From the NCBI GenBank assembly GCA_009787445.1, contig WRFX01000009.1, positions 1 to 32,991 of the forward strand: a stretch of DNA of 32,991 nt, read 5' to 3'. Made by a program: the position numbers and the translations under genes. The stretch comes from Chitinivibrionia bacterium. GTDB taxonomy: Bacteria; Fibrobacterota; Chitinivibrionia; Chitinivibrionales; Chitinivibrionaceae. The notes beneath the pieces are model-generated. The model searched no databases. It saw nothing but the letters and a program-made list of their open reading frames with translations, and was not told the DNA's origin. This document shows positions 8,125 through 17,736 of this stretch, one piece after another (within the stretch, counting starts at the first letter, position 1; every line of letters begins with the position of its first letter).

Positions 8125-9081
8125 ATGGCGCTTTTGGAAATACGAAATCTGGCGGTCGATTTTGAAATGAAAAAAACGACGATTCACGCCGTCAGAAACG
8201 TTTCTCTAACTTTACAAAAAGGCGAAACTCACTGCGTAGTAGGGGAATCGGGCTGCGGAAAGTCGGTTTCGTCGTTTGCGATAATGAATTTAATCGAACA
8301 GAACGGAAAAATAACAAACGGCGAAATAATTTTTGACGGTCGCGACTTGAGAAAAATCGGCGAAAACGAGTTTCGTAAAATTCGCGGCAAAGAAATTTCA
8401 ATGATTTTTCAAGACCCTATGAATTCGCTAAATCCCGTTTATAGATGCGGCGACCAAATTGCCGAAACGCTGACAAACCATACGGAAATTTCCAAAAAAG
8501 ACGCGCTTGCGGAAGCGGCGAGAGTGCTTGATTTGGTAAAAGTTCCGCTTGTGCAAAAACGTCTTATGCAATATCCGCACGAACTTTCGGGAGGGCTACG
8601 TCAACGAATTATGATTGCCGCGGCAATTATTTGCAAGCCGAAACTTCTTATCGCCGACGAGCCGACAACCGCTTTGGACGTAACTGTTCAGAAAGAAATA
8701 TTGAATTTGCTCGCCGATTTGCAAAAAGAAATGGGAATGGCGATTTTGTTTATTACGCACGATTTAGGAATCGTTCGTAAAATTGCCGACAAAATTTCGG
8801 TGCTTTACGCGGGCGAAGTCGTAGAAAGCGCAACGTCTGACGCGCTTTTTACCTCGCCGAAACATCCTTATACGCAAGGACTTTTGAACGCAATTCCAAA
8901 AATAGACAAAATTAGTGAAAAATTAAAACCCATAAAAGGCGATTTGCCCGACCCGTCAAAAGAAATTTTTTCTTGCGCGTTTGAGCCGAGATGTCCAAAA
9001 AGTAGCGAAATTTGCAAAACGCAAAAACCGCCGACAAACGAAATAAACGGACACAAATTTATGTGTTTTCAAGAGAAATAA
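8125..9081 (+). CDS. Oligo/dipeptide-type ABC transporter ATP-binding protein (OppD/DppD family)
   Basis: At 318 residues it has the normal length of OppD/DppD. Walker A is GESGCGKS at about 40-47, the Q-loop FQDPMNSLNP at 95-104, the ABC signature LSGGLRQR at 154-161, Walker B LLIADEP at 174-180 and the H-loop in ITHDLG. The C-terminal oligo-HPY extension (KHPYTQGLLNAIPK) is followed by a cysteine cluster CAFEPRCP...C typical of the family. It would power uptake of peptides or related solutes together with a second ATPase, two permeases and a binding protein. None of those partners is here: the next gene is convergent. It must either work with components encoded elsewhere or energise a different permease. 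Substrate cannot be told. Confidence 0.9.
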   Translation: MALLEIRNLAVDFEMKKTTIHAVRNVSLTLQKGETHCVVGESGCGKSVSSFAIMNLIEQNGKITNGEIIFDGRDLRKIGENEFRKIRGKEISMIFQDPMNSLNPVYRCGDQIAETLTNHTEISKKDALAEAARVLDLVKVPLVQKRLMQYPHELSGGLRQRIMIAAAIICKPKLLIADEPTTALDVTVQKEILNLLADLQKEMGMAILFITHDLGIVRKIADKISVLYAGEVVESATSDALFTSPKHPYTQGLLNAIPKIDKISEKLKPIKGDLPDPSKEIFSCAFEPRCPKSSEICKTQKPPTNEINGHKFMCFQEK

Positions 9082-9086
9082 CAAAT

Positions 9087-10451
9087 TTATTCGATAACGC
9101 GATTTATCCATTTTCCGCTTTTTACGCGCCAAAATCCGACTATCGTCTTTATAATTTCTTCCGACAACGCAAACATCAAAACTCCCGTGAGCGGCAATCC
9201 TAAAACGTTTTTTGCAAAAAGCGCCATAGGAAGTCCTATTAGCCAAACGCCGCCGATGTCCATTGCGAGTCCGAATTTCGTGTCGCCGCCGCTGCGAAGA
9301 ATGCCGTTTACGGTGTGCAAATTAAAAGTCCTGAAAGGCAAAATTACCGCGTAAATCAAAATTATTAACGTCGCGACTCTCAACGTTTCGCCGTCAAGTC
9401 CGTAAACTTTGGGCATAACGCCGCTTCCGCAAGCCAAAATTATTCCCAAAACTACGGAAATCGCAGGAATAAGTTTATGCACGATTCTTGCGTAAACGTG
9501 CGCGAGCGAAAGGTTGTTTTCGCCGATTTTGTTTCCTATTAAAATTCCCGTAGCCGAACTTGTGCCGAAGAAAATTACAAAAAAGATATTAAATATCGTA
9601 TTCGCCACGCAAAAAGAAGTAAATCCCTGCGTAGAAATCGAGGCGTAAATCTTGTTGAAAAGCACCGTTCCCAAAACCCAGCCCATTTCGTTAAGTAAAA
9701 CGGGATAATTCGTAAGAACGACTTTTTTAACGAATCCGCGAGGAAACGCAAACAGATTTTTGACAGGAGCAAGCGCGATAGAATTTTTTACGCGCATTAT
9801 CGCAAAGAGCAAACTTAATTCTAAAAGTCGCGCAAAAAGCGTCGCCAATGCCGCGCCTTCCACTCCCATAGCGGGAAAGCCAAATTTTCCGAATATAAAA
9901 ATAAAATTGAGCGTCGTATTTGTCGTAAGTCCAAAAACCGAAACTACAAGCGGAATCTTTGCTTTGTGCATAGTTCTTAAAAACCATCCGTACGAAAACG
10001 ACAAGCCGACCAAAGGAAAAGTATAGCCCGTGATTTTAAGATAAACCGTTCCCAATTCGACGACGGCGGGGTCGGGAGAAAAAAACGAAATTATAGGTTC
10101 GGCAAAAATTACCGCGGTAATCGCGAACGCGACGCTTGAAATTACGGTAACAATAAGCGTAAGTCCGATGGTGCGCTGTATTCCTTTTACGTCTTTATCG
10201 CCGAAATATTGGGCGACAAAAATTGCGCTTCCCGAACAAATTCCCACCATCATAAGTATAAATATGAAAAAAAACTGATTGGCAAGATTTACCGCCGCAA
10301 TCGCCGTTTCGTTTATTCTGCCCACCATTATCGTATCGACGATATTTACCATCGACGTTAAAAATTCGTGCAGCGCGACGGGAACGGCAAGCGGCAGCAT
10401 TTCCTTTACGAAATCGCGCACTCTTACTTTTTTATGATGTATTTCTTGCAT
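9087..10451 (-). CDS. MATE-family multidrug/Na+ or H+ antiporter
   Basis: The 454-residue, very hydrophobic protein has about twelve membrane segments in two homologous halves, starting LPLAVPVALHEFLTSMVNIVDTIMVG, the usual opening of MATE exporters (the VDTIMVG motif), with FVAQYFGDKD after the second helix. MATE proteins export cationic drugs or metabolites in exchange for Na+ or H+ across the inner membrane. I chose ATG 10451 over an upstream TTG-started form at 10622, because AAGGAAA precedes it and the upstream extension would be a non-hydrophobic, Asn/Lys-rich stretch overlapping the divergent antitoxin gene. It is transcribed alone and divergently from the toxin-antitoxin pair across 97 bases. 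Substrate unknown. Confidence 0.9.
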   Translation of the reverse strand: MQEIHHKKVRVRDFVKEMLPLAVPVALHEFLTSMVNIVDTIMVGRINETAIAAVNLANQFFFIFILMMVGICSGSAIFVAQYFGDKDVKGIQRTIGLTLIVTVISSVAFAITAVIFAEPIISFFSPDPAVVELGTVYLKITGYTFPLVGLSFSYGWFLRTMHKAKIPLVVSVFGLTTNTTLNFIFIFGKFGFPAMGVEGAALATLFARLLELSLLFAIMRVKNSIALAPVKNLFAFPRGFVKKVVLTNYPVLLNEMGWVLGTVLFNKIYASISTQGFTSFCVANTIFNIFFVIFFGTSSATGILIGNKIGENNLSLAHVYARIVHKLIPAISVVLGIILACGSGVMPKVYGLDGETLRVATLIILIYAVILPFRTFNLHTVNGILRSGGDTKFGLAMDIGGVWLIGLPMALFAKNVLGLPLTGVLMFALSEEIIKTIVGFWRVKSGKWINRVIE

Positions 10452-10473
10452 AGTTTCCTTAAAAAAATTCTCG

Positions 10474-10505
10474 TATTTTCGGCGTTTAATGTTTTTATTT
10501 TCGGC
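10474..10505. promoter_or_regulatory. Paired 10-bp direct repeat upstream of the toxin-antitoxin genes, possible operator
   Basis: TATTTTCGGC occurs at 10474-10483 and again at 10496-10505, with starts 22 bp apart (about two helical turns), in the 97-base gap between the MATE gene and the antitoxin. Toxin-antitoxin pairs are commonly autoregulated by the antitoxin at such sites. No perfect inverted repeat is seen, so the operator role is a guess. Confidence 0.35.
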
Positions 10506-10548
10506 AAATAGTATTTTATTTCGAGTTAATTTTGAAAGGAATAAAAAT

Positions 10549-10770
10549 ATGTTATGCCAATTAGAATTGGATGTGAATAATAAAAAAGAAATTCTTTTTG
10601 CGAAAAGTTTTTTCAGTTCCATTTCTTTTGTGAAAGAAGTGAAAATTTTGAAAGAAAAGGAAGTAACAAATCCTGTAATATTAAAAAGAATAAAAAATTA
10701 CGAAACGGGAAATTCAAAATTGATACCCGTTTCGCTTAAATCGTTAAAAGAAAATTTTGCAAATGCGTAA
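10549..10770 (+). CDS. Putative antitoxin of a YoeB/Txe-type toxin-antitoxin pair
   Basis: A 73-residue, Lys-rich protein placed directly before a recognisable YoeB/Txe toxin and overlapping it by 8 bases, the classic antitoxin-first arrangement. ATG 10549 is chosen because GAAAGGA lies upstream; an earlier in-frame start at 10489 lacks a Shine-Dalgarno and would run into the MATE promoter. I do not recognise YefM, Phd or RelB motifs with certainty: the sequence reads KEILFAKSFFSSISFVKEVKIL, then a basic middle and a PVSLKSLKENFA tail that could be the toxin-binding segment. Function is assigned from position. Confidence 0.65.
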   Translation: MLCQLELDVNNKKEILFAKSFFSSISFVKEVKILKEKEVTNPVILKRIKNYETGNSKLIPVSLKSLKENFANA

Positions 10771-11020
10771 TATATTTTTTGAACCGGACGCGTGGTTAGA
10801 ATTTGGCTTTTGGCTTAAAAACGACGTTAAAACCGCGAATAAAATATACGCGCTATTGGAAAACATAATGAAAACGCCTTTCGACGGATTGGGAAAACCG
10901 GAACCGTTGAAATCAAATTATTCGGGTTATTGGTCAAGAAGAATTTCGCAAGAACACAGATTAGTGTATAAAGTAGAAAACGGAAAAATTGTTGTTATGT
11001 CCGTGAAAGAGCATTATTGA
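10763..11020 (+). CDS. YoeB/Txe-family mRNA interferase toxin
   Basis: The 85-residue protein matches E. coli YoeB (84 residues) almost throughout: PFDGLGKPEPLK, SGYWSRRI, EHRLVYKV and the C-terminal HY. The catalytic residues of YoeB (E46, R65, H83, Y84) align with E47, R66, H84 and Y85 here, all present, so the enzyme should be active. YoeB cuts mRNA in the ribosomal A site during translation and is neutralised by its antitoxin. The start is ATG 10763 inside the antitoxin's last codons; the TTG six bases earlier is less likely. The gene is convergent with sprA, their ends 4 bases apart, with no terminator visible between them. Confidence 0.92.
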   Translation: MRNIFFEPDAWLEFGFWLKNDVKTANKIYALLENIMKTPFDGLGKPEPLKSNYSGYWSRRISQEHRLVYKVENGKIVVMSVKEHY

Positions 11021-11024
11021 TTTA

Positions 11025-14000
11025 TCAGAACGAAATGGTTATTTCCATCGCCATTCTGCCGTTGTGAGAAAAACTTTGCTCTTTGCCCGTAATGCTTTGT
11101 ATTAAATCGTAAAATAGTACCGCGTCTATGTTTTTTGTGAGTTTATATTCCACTTTCGGATAAACGCGTATGGACGTTTCGTCGTAATTACCCTCTTCTC
11201 CCGTATGCTCTTTTAAGTTCGGGTCGACATAATAAGTTTTGGAATGTCCAATGCCGAGAGAATAAATAATATCTCCTTTAATTTCAACAACTTGGTCGCG
11301 GAAAAGTTTTATCGTGCGACCTCTTTTTCCTTCCACTCCGTAACTTGCCGTCCAGTCGTTTGTAAGCACTTTTTTAAGCGTGGAATGAGTTAAAGTATCG
11401 CGCCAAATTCTATTTTCCGTAAAAGACGAATTATAAACCGCAGTCGAATCGAATTTCAAATCGAGCGAATACGAAAGGTCTATGCCCAATTTTTTAAGAC
11501 GAAGCGTGGTTTTTATTAACGGCGAAAATCCCCACGCTATTTTTTGGTCTTGTCTTATGCTGTCGGGAATTCCCGCGCTGTCGAGAGTTCCCGTTTTGCG
11601 ATTTTCTTTGCTGTAATTATAACCCCAATCGAGACGAAATATGGAAAAATTTTGCTTTACGACTTCTAATTGTTCTAAAGCCGAACTGCTCATTCCTATT
11701 CTTATATCGGGAAACGCGACGGTTGTGTCTAATTTGTTTGTTTCCTGCGTAATAGCGTAATTTCTTCGCCAGCCGAGCGAGATTGTGTTTATGGAAATAT
11801 CTATCGGCTGCGGAATTTTAAGCGAAGTCGAAACCGAAATATTTTGCGAAGTATTTCGCGCGTCTTCGCTGTTTTTTGGACTGCCTTCTCTGTTTTCCCA
11901 CCAGTTATTTCTATTTTGCGCACCGCCAAAAGAATTTGCGTCGTCCATATTTCCCGTAACGAAATCCTTAAAAGAACGGTCGTAAAGTCCAAACGAATAA
12001 AGCAAAAGATTTGCGTTTGAACTTTCGAGTCCGTAATTCAAATATTCCATATCCAAAAATCTGTTTCTTAAATCCATAGAAGTCCTGTATGTGAAAGTCA
12101 GGTTTTCAAATCCTACTTTTTCAAATCCTTTGGCGACGTTTGAAAGTCCTTCGGCAAATTTTTCGTTGTTTTTTATTCCCTTTGAAACGTCTTCAAAAAG
12201 TCGGCGAATGTTAAATTGCGTGTTAAAATCAAACGAACTATTTACGCTCGTGTTCATATAAGTCGTATCTTCTTCGGGCAAAGAGGAAGTTCGCTGTTCC
12301 ATATTTTGCGAATAACCGCCGCTTGAATTTGACGAAAACGTAAGCCAGCGCGTAATTTCGGGAGTGAAAGACAGAGTAATATTCTGATTTCGCCGCTGTT
12401 CGCCAAAAAGAACGTTATACGAGCCGTATTCGTCGTCTAAATTTAAGACGGCTTTTTTGGTAAAATTATCTACGCCGCTTTGTCCCCAATCCCTAATAAA
12501 ACGGTCGAAATTTCTATCTATTCCCATATTGTAATTCACTGAAAGAAAAGGATTTATCGGTTTATAGGTAATATTTAATCTATGCGACATTCCGACTCCT
12601 TCGACGGGTTTTTTGTTTGCAAAATATTCTCCCGTCGTATCTATGGCGTCTTGTATGGACGAATAATTTTCGCGTTTGGAATAATTTGCGTCGGCTACGT
12701 CAAAAACTACTCTTTCGGGAAGCAAATTCAAACTCATCGTTTTTATTCTTCTCGGCATAGACGCGCTTTTGTTGTCCTTAAACGGCTGCCACGAAAGAGT
12801 TTGAAGCGCTTTTGCCGACGGCGAAAAATTATAGTCGAGTTTCATATTATGCTGCTGACTTTTATTTATTTCCGCGTGATATACGCCAAAATCTTCTCTG
12901 TTTACCCATTTTTTTTCTACTTCGGGAATTTCTCCCATTCTCGCGAGTAAATCGCTAAAACTCATACGATAATCTATGCCGATTCTGTCGGCAATAAGTC
13001 GCGGCGCAACTTTTTCGGACGTTTTGTTTTTGTGATAACCGATATAGGCACTTCTATTCAGTTCGCGTTTTTCGTATTCTTCGGACGGCGTAATTTCGCC
13101 TTTGTCGTTAGAATTTGTTAAAATTCTTGAAAAATCGCCGCCCATATCGCGCAAATCGTCGGAGGCGTCGCGAGAATTTTGCAATTTTATATCGCTGTTC
13201 GGACGCATTTCAGGACGTTGAAGCGTGGCGTTAATTTGACCTCCCAAAGGAATTTGCAAGCCAAATCTGTCGGGAAAAAATTTGTCTAATTTTATGCTGG
13301 AACTCGCGCTCGAATTTAGTTGCGCGGCGTTTTCCTTAAAAACTTCGTCGGACATACTTCTGAAACCCGCGTCGGTGTACTTAAAATCGGCGGCGTTTTC
13401 TATAAAATCCGACCAGTTTAATTTTGCCGAAGCGCGCAATGCCCAGCCGGAATAATCGGTAATTCCCGTCGCTCGAAATCCGTTTATTCGGATGTCGCCG
13501 TTATATTCGGACGTCGAGCTGTTTTGTATGCCGAAAGCGACCCACATAACGTTTGAAAGCGTGGGAGAAATTCGCGTTTGAGAATAAATTTTTAACGAAT
13601 CGCCGTTTTCGCCGTTGCCGTTAATGGCGATAGCCGTGTCTATAAATCCGTTTCTTTCGCTGTGTTTGTTGAACCAAGCGACTTTGAGTTTTGTTAAATC
13701 CTCTAAATTTATGGTAAATCCTTCGCCGTTCCAACTTCCGCCGCCGCTTCGCGGACCGTTAAGTTTGCGCGTTTTAAATTCGTAATACGTCAGCGAATCG
13801 TTTCCGAAGCGCAAAACAAGCCAAACGCTGTCTTTAGCGTTTATTTTTTCCAAAGAATCCGCCGCCCAAAATTTAATTGCGCGATAATTTGACAAATTCA
13901 TCGCCTGCGAAGCGTCGAATCGCCTGCTTACCAAAACTTCTTTTTTTCGCGGCGTTTTATTGTATTCCAAACGAAGAGAATAATCGACCGACTGTTCGCC

Positions 14001-17000
14001 GTTTATGGAATCCAATCTTTTTAATCGCGGAGTAGTATATCCGGGCGTGGTTCGGCTGTCCAAAATGCTCGCGACGACCGAACCCATTGTGGAAGAATCG
14101 GAATCGTAAGAAGAAGTGGAATCCGAAATATTGACGTTTAGTCGAGTTCTTGCGCCTTCGACGTAAATTTGTTCTCGCCACTGGTTTCCGACGAACTGCA
14201 TTCCTTCAAATTCCAAAGAATCCGCGTGTCCCGCGATTGTCGCGTTTTCCATTCCCGTCCAAAGCATTCTGACGTGTCTTATAGTCCTCCAATCGGGCTT
14301 TCCGTTTGATTTATCGTCGAAAATTTTTTGGCTTGAGTTTTTTGGCTCGGCAATAGTATCGGGTATAAATACGATGGGAATGCGAATATGATACCAACTC
14401 GTATCTCGATTTCTTGACGCAACCGCGCCTGTCAGAACTTCGTTTGCTATTTGCGACTTGTCGTGAAAAGGCGAATTTTCAATATTGTTCAAATCTATCG
14501 TGTATCTAAAATAACTTGATGAACTTTCGGTGGTCATCATACCGTCGCCGTCTATGTCTTTGCGGTCTACGCGACTGTTGCCCTGCGTTCCGTTTGTGTG
14601 TATTCTATTTTGCAAACTGTCGCTGTTGTAAAGTTTCCAATTGTCTTTAGACGGGTCTAATCTCCAATTTCCGAGTCGCGGGTCGTTATAATTTAGAGTG
14701 TCAAAATCGTTTCTTGCTAAATTTGGATATACGTAATATTCGTTTATATCGCTTAACATATCCAAACCCAAATCGAGTTCGGGAGTTATTGTGGTAGAAA
14801 CCGCTTCGGCGTTGTTTGTAAGATTTCCGGAAGGTCTTTCTCCCGCTATTGAAATATCTTCCGACACTTCGCCCAAGTCAATGGTTAAAATCCCTTTCGC
14901 GGTTCTTTTTTTTATCCAAAATTCAAAATATCTGTCTTCGCTTCTATCCATAGACGACGAAGAAAATCCGTAACTTATTCCCGCGTAAGGTTTTACGCCC
15001 GAGGCGTTTGTGCGCAGATTTTCGTTTTCGGGAAGCGGTTGCGCGACAAGACGAAACGTGGTCATTCTGTCGTTGTATGTTTGCGCGCCGTAAGAGGTTT
15101 GTTCGGGCTTATAAATTTCTCTGCGATACGACCTTGAATCGCCTTCCGCCGTTTGATACCAATATTGATGCCATACGGGCGGATTTTGGTTAAAATTTTC
15201 AAGCATTCCCTTATCGGGAGCGGCTTTTTGCCAATTAAACTGCGAAAGTCCCAAAGTGTAAGTTCTTGCCGAAGAACTAAAATTGTCTATAAACGCTTCG
15301 CCGCCCGATTTTGCGGAATTTTTTGTAGACGAATGCGCGACTTCAAAGTCAAAAGACGCGTTGCTTTGCGCTTCTCTTTCAATAAGCGGAATATAATTTA
15401 TCGCCGAAGTCATCCAAAGCGGAGCGAAATCCAAGCGCAAATTGCTGTCGAACAAAAAGCGATTGTACGGCTCGGTTCCTACTCGCGGAGTCATTTTTTT
15501 CGCGTCCATCAACTGCCACATTACGGTCGTACTCCAAAACGAATTTTGCCCGATTCCCGGAAGATTAAGTTTTCCGTTAATTCCTATAAACGTCTTTTTG
15601 TCGAGCAAAAACAGCGATTCTTTTTGATAATTTACTTCTATGGAACTTGCGCCTTTGGCTTTCTCCGAAATTAAAAAAACTTCGCCGTATCCGTATTCTA
15701 TGTTATAATCGATGTTTCTGACAAGCGTGTCCGCGCCAATCCAAAGACGTTCGGAACCTTCCACTACGCCGAAATCCAAATGAAATCTGTCGCTTATTTT
15801 TCTACTTTCCGTCGAAATTCTAAATTTTGCCGTATGAGTTTGAGATTTTGCGTCATCGTAAATATCGGGATTTGTATTGGATTCTCCCATAGTGTTGCCG
15901 AGCGCGGGATTTGTAAAAGCCCAATTCCCATTTGCGGCGTCGTTTTCTCCTACGTTAAAATGCGGAATGTACATATAACCGTTTTCCAAATCAAAAATAT
16001 CGGAGTTTGTTTTGTATAAAATTCCTTTGTCCGAAAGTCCGAGTATATCGGTAAACGCTCTTCCGTTGTTTTCTCCATAAATTTGTCCGTCGCTTGTTCT
16101 TCTGTCAATTTTCAAATCGAAATCCGTCGGGTCTCCCGTTCCGACGTAATAAACGTTTCTAAGCATAAGATTGTAAATCGGGTCGTCTATTCTTGACGTG
16201 CTGTTTTTAAGCGTCCATAAATTCGTAAGCGCGGTAGTGTGCGTAGTGTCGCGAACCGTGATTGGTCTCAGCGTCGGGTCGCCTTTTGGAAGGTTTTGGT
16301 GAGTCGAAATTATACCTATAACGTCGTCGTCGCTCAATCTGCTCGTAAATTGAATCACCCCCGAACGAAAACGCCTGTTGCGATGAATAACGTAATCTTT
16401 GCCGTTTTCTAAAAGCGTAAAATTAAACACTTGCGTTTCGTCTCCGTTAATAAAAGCGTATCTTGTGTTGGGATTCGATTCAAAGCCCGGTATTCGTTTA
16501 TAAATCTGAATGCTGTCGGTGGCGATATTCGGTTCGGTGGCTCCGTTTCTGTATATTTCGTCCAAATAGAAAAATTGATTTCTAATATAATTTAATTCGG
16601 TAGTAGAATCCGTCGTTTTGGATTTATTGCGGTCTATCGTTTTGTGCTGCGCTTCTACGTTTTCTATGCTGGCTATTGTGGTGAGTTCGAGCGGTCCCCA
16701 TTTTGAACGGACTTTTATTCCGAATAAATTTTCGTTGCTTCCCGACGAATATCCCGCCAAACCTTGTCCGGGCATTTGAAAACTTGTTCTTCCAATTTCT
16801 ACTTCCTGAATAATGTCGTCTTCCAATTCGCCCGGCGTTTCTTCGCGATAGTGAATTTTAACCTGACTTAACTGGTCTTTCGCCTGCTGAAAAAAATCGT
16901 CTTCGCTTACGTCGCCTTTTAAGTTTATTTCCAAATGCAACAAACGTCCGACGCTTCCTTTTATGTTAAAATTACTCGTCGGCTTAAAATCGGGAGTAAT

Positions 17001-17540
17001 TTCGGAATATTCGGGATTATCTTTTGTTCCCGTTCCCGTTCTTTGACCTCCGAGATATAATTTTTGCGTTCCCGTTATGGAAAGTTTTGGCGGCTCTTGT
17101 CCCATAATTCTTGTAGCCCAGCGAGGCAAATTTGCGGGAACGGCAAAAGAAAGCGCGGGTTTCGACGCCTTGTTTTCCGCTCGCGTTACTCTTCCTTTTT
17201 CGCGAACTATCTCGCGCCAAAGCGAATAAAGAACGTATTTTTCCATATCGCGCAAATAATCTTCCATTTCGTCGTAATGAAATTCCCAAAGCGACATTCC
17301 CGTAAGTTTGTCCGTTCTCGAAAAAGTTACGTTGCGACTCTCAAAATTGACGTCGAGAGTGTCTTTCATTAAGGACGGCTTGTTGTTGTCTAACAAATCC
17401 GCGCGAAACTCCAATAGCGGCGACCCTAAAAACAAATCGTCGAACATATTTCTGTACGTTCCGCTTCCCAGAGTTGTTTGCGCCGTCGCGAAAAAAACGA
17501 AAGACAAAACCGCTATAATTGAAAAACATATATTTGGCAA
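11025..17540 (-). CDS. sprA: SprA/Sov-family type IX secretion outer-membrane translocon
   Basis: This 2171-residue protein has a signal peptide (VLSFVFFATAQ, cleavage near residue 20) and SprA landmarks: SITGTQKLYLGGQR near 154-167, RTSFQMPGQGL near 251-261 and SNENLFGIKVRSKWG near 268-282. A very long series of beta-strand segments with extracellular loops follows, ending in AMEITISF. SprA in Flavobacterium (about 2400 residues) forms the giant outer-membrane barrel through which type IX substrates leave the periplasm, with PorV capping it; it is needed for gliding and secretion of adhesins and hydrolases. The start is TTG at 17538-17540: AAGGGA lies about 8 bases upstream and a nearby ATG at 17545 is out of frame. 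No gldKLMN/porKLMN genes are in the window. The gene stands alone, divergent from the PAC2 gene. Confidence 0.93.
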   Translation of the reverse strand: MPNICFSIIAVLSFVFFATAQTTLGSGTYRNMFDDLFLGSPLLEFRADLLDNNKPSLMKDTLDVNFESRNVTFSRTDKLTGMSLWEFHYDEMEDYLRDMEKYVLYSLWREIVREKGRVTRAENKASKPALSFAVPANLPRWATRIMGQEPPKLSITGTQKLYLGGQRTGTGTKDNPEYSEITPDFKPTSNFNIKGSVGRLLHLEINLKGDVSEDDFFQQAKDQLSQVKIHYREETPGELEDDIIQEVEIGRTSFQMPGQGLAGYSSGSNENLFGIKVRSKWGPLELTTIASIENVEAQHKTIDRNKSKTTDSTTELNYIRNQFFYLDEIYRNGATEPNIATDSIQIYKRIPGFESNPNTRYAFINGDETQVFNFTLLENGKDYVIHRNRRFRSGVIQFTSRLSDDDVIGIISTHQNLPKGDPTLRPITVRDTTHTTALTNLWTLKNSTSRIDDPIYNLMLRNVYYVGTGDPTDFDLKIDRRTSDGQIYGENNGRAFTDILGLSDKGILYKTNSDIFDLENGYMYIPHFNVGENDAANGNWAFTNPALGNTMGESNTNPDIYDDAKSQTHTAKFRISTESRKISDRFHLDFGVVEGSERLWIGADTLVRNIDYNIEYGYGEVFLISEKAKGASSIEVNYQKESLFLLDKKTFIGINGKLNLPGIGQNSFWSTTVMWQLMDAKKMTPRVGTEPYNRFLFDSNLRLDFAPLWMTSAINYIPLIEREAQSNASFDFEVAHSSTKNSAKSGGEAFIDNFSSSARTYTLGLSQFNWQKAAPDKGMLENFNQNPPVWHQYWYQTAEGDSRSYRREIYKPEQTSYGAQTYNDRMTTFRLVAQPLPENENLRTNASGVKPYAGISYGFSSSSMDRSEDRYFEFWIKKRTAKGILTIDLGEVSEDISIAGERPSGNLTNNAEAVSTTITPELDLGLDMLSDINEYYVYPNLARNDFDTLNYNDPRLGNWRLDPSKDNWKLYNSDSLQNRIHTNGTQGNSRVDRKDIDGDGMMTTESSSSYFRYTIDLNNIENSPFHDKSQIANEVLTGAVASRNRDTSWYHIRIPIVFIPDTIAEPKNSSQKIFDDKSNGKPDWRTIRHVRMLWTGMENATIAGHADSLEFEGMQFVGNQWREQIYVEGARTRLNVNISDSTSSYDSDSSTMGSVVASILDSRTTPGYTTPRLKRLDSINGEQSVDYSLRLEYNKTPRKKEVLVSRRFDASQAMNLSNYRAIKFWAADSLEKINAKDSVWLVLRFGNDSLTYYEFKTRKLNGPRSGGGSWNGEGFTINLEDLTKLKVAWFNKHSERNGFIDTAIAINGNGENGDSLKIYSQTRISPTLSNVMWVAFGIQNSSTSEYNGDIRINGFRATGITDYSGWALRASAKLNWSDFIENAADFKYTDAGFRSMSDEVFKENAAQLNSSASSSIKLDKFFPDRFGLQIPLGGQINATLQRPEMRPNSDIKLQNSRDASDDLRDMGGDFSRILTNSNDKGEITPSEEYEKRELNRSAYIGYHKNKTSEKVAPRLIADRIGIDYRMSFSDLLARMGEIPEVEKKWVNREDFGVYHAEINKSQQHNMKLDYNFSPSAKALQTLSWQPFKDNKSASMPRRIKTMSLNLLPERVVFDVADANYSKRENYSSIQDAIDTTGEYFANKKPVEGVGMSHRLNITYKPINPFLSVNYNMGIDRNFDRFIRDWGQSGVDNFTKKAVLNLDDEYGSYNVLFGEQRRNQNITLSFTPEITRWLTFSSNSSGGYSQNMEQRTSSLPEEDTTYMNTSVNSSFDFNTQFNIRRLFEDVSKGIKNNEKFAEGLSNVAKGFEKVGFENLTFTYRTSMDLRNRFLDMEYLNYGLESSNANLLLYSFGLYDRSFKDFVTGNMDDANSFGGAQNRNNWWENREGSPKNSEDARNTSQNISVSTSLKIPQPIDISINTISLGWRRNYAITQETNKLDTTVAFPDIRIGMSSSALEQLEVVKQNFSIFRLDWGYNYSKENRKTGTLDSAGIPDSIRQDQKIAWGFSPLIKTTLRLKKLGIDLSYSLDLKFDSTAVYNSSFTENRIWRDTLTHSTLKKVLTNDWTASYGVEGKRGRTIKLFRDQVVEIKGDIIYSLGIGHSKTYYVDPNLKEHTGEEGNYDETSIRVYPKVEYKLTKNIDAVLFYDLIQSITGKEQSFSHNGRMAMEITISF

Positions 17541-17678
17541 AACATTATCCCTTTTTTGCGCTTAATTTCGCAAGAAAATAATACATTTTCGCCGTTTGCC
17601 GCAAAGAAAAACGTCAAAGGTCGCGGTTTTTATATTAAAAAAGAAAATTATATTAAAAAATCTCGCTAAAATATACGC

Positions 17679-17705
17679 TTGACAAATCGCAATATAGTAT
17701 ATTAC
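17679..17705 (+). promoter_or_regulatory. Candidate sigma70 promoter for the PAC2-family gene
   Basis: A consensus -35 box TTGACA (17679-17684) is followed 15 bases later by TATTAC (17700-17705), with an overlapping TATATT at 17698-17703. The start codon is at 17737 behind AAGGGGAA. The spacer is shorter than the ideal 17, so the -10 assignment is uncertain. Two 12-bp copies of TATATTAAAAAA (17631 and 17649) lie just upstream in the same divergent gap. Confidence 0.45.
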
Positions 17706-17736
17706 TGCAATTAGCGACTAATTTAAGGGGAATTTT

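Noticed and set aside
15153-15674. Plus-strand frame of 173 codons opposite sprA
   Set aside because: Arg/Phe-rich composition typical of antisense to this genome's codon pattern; no recognisable motif.
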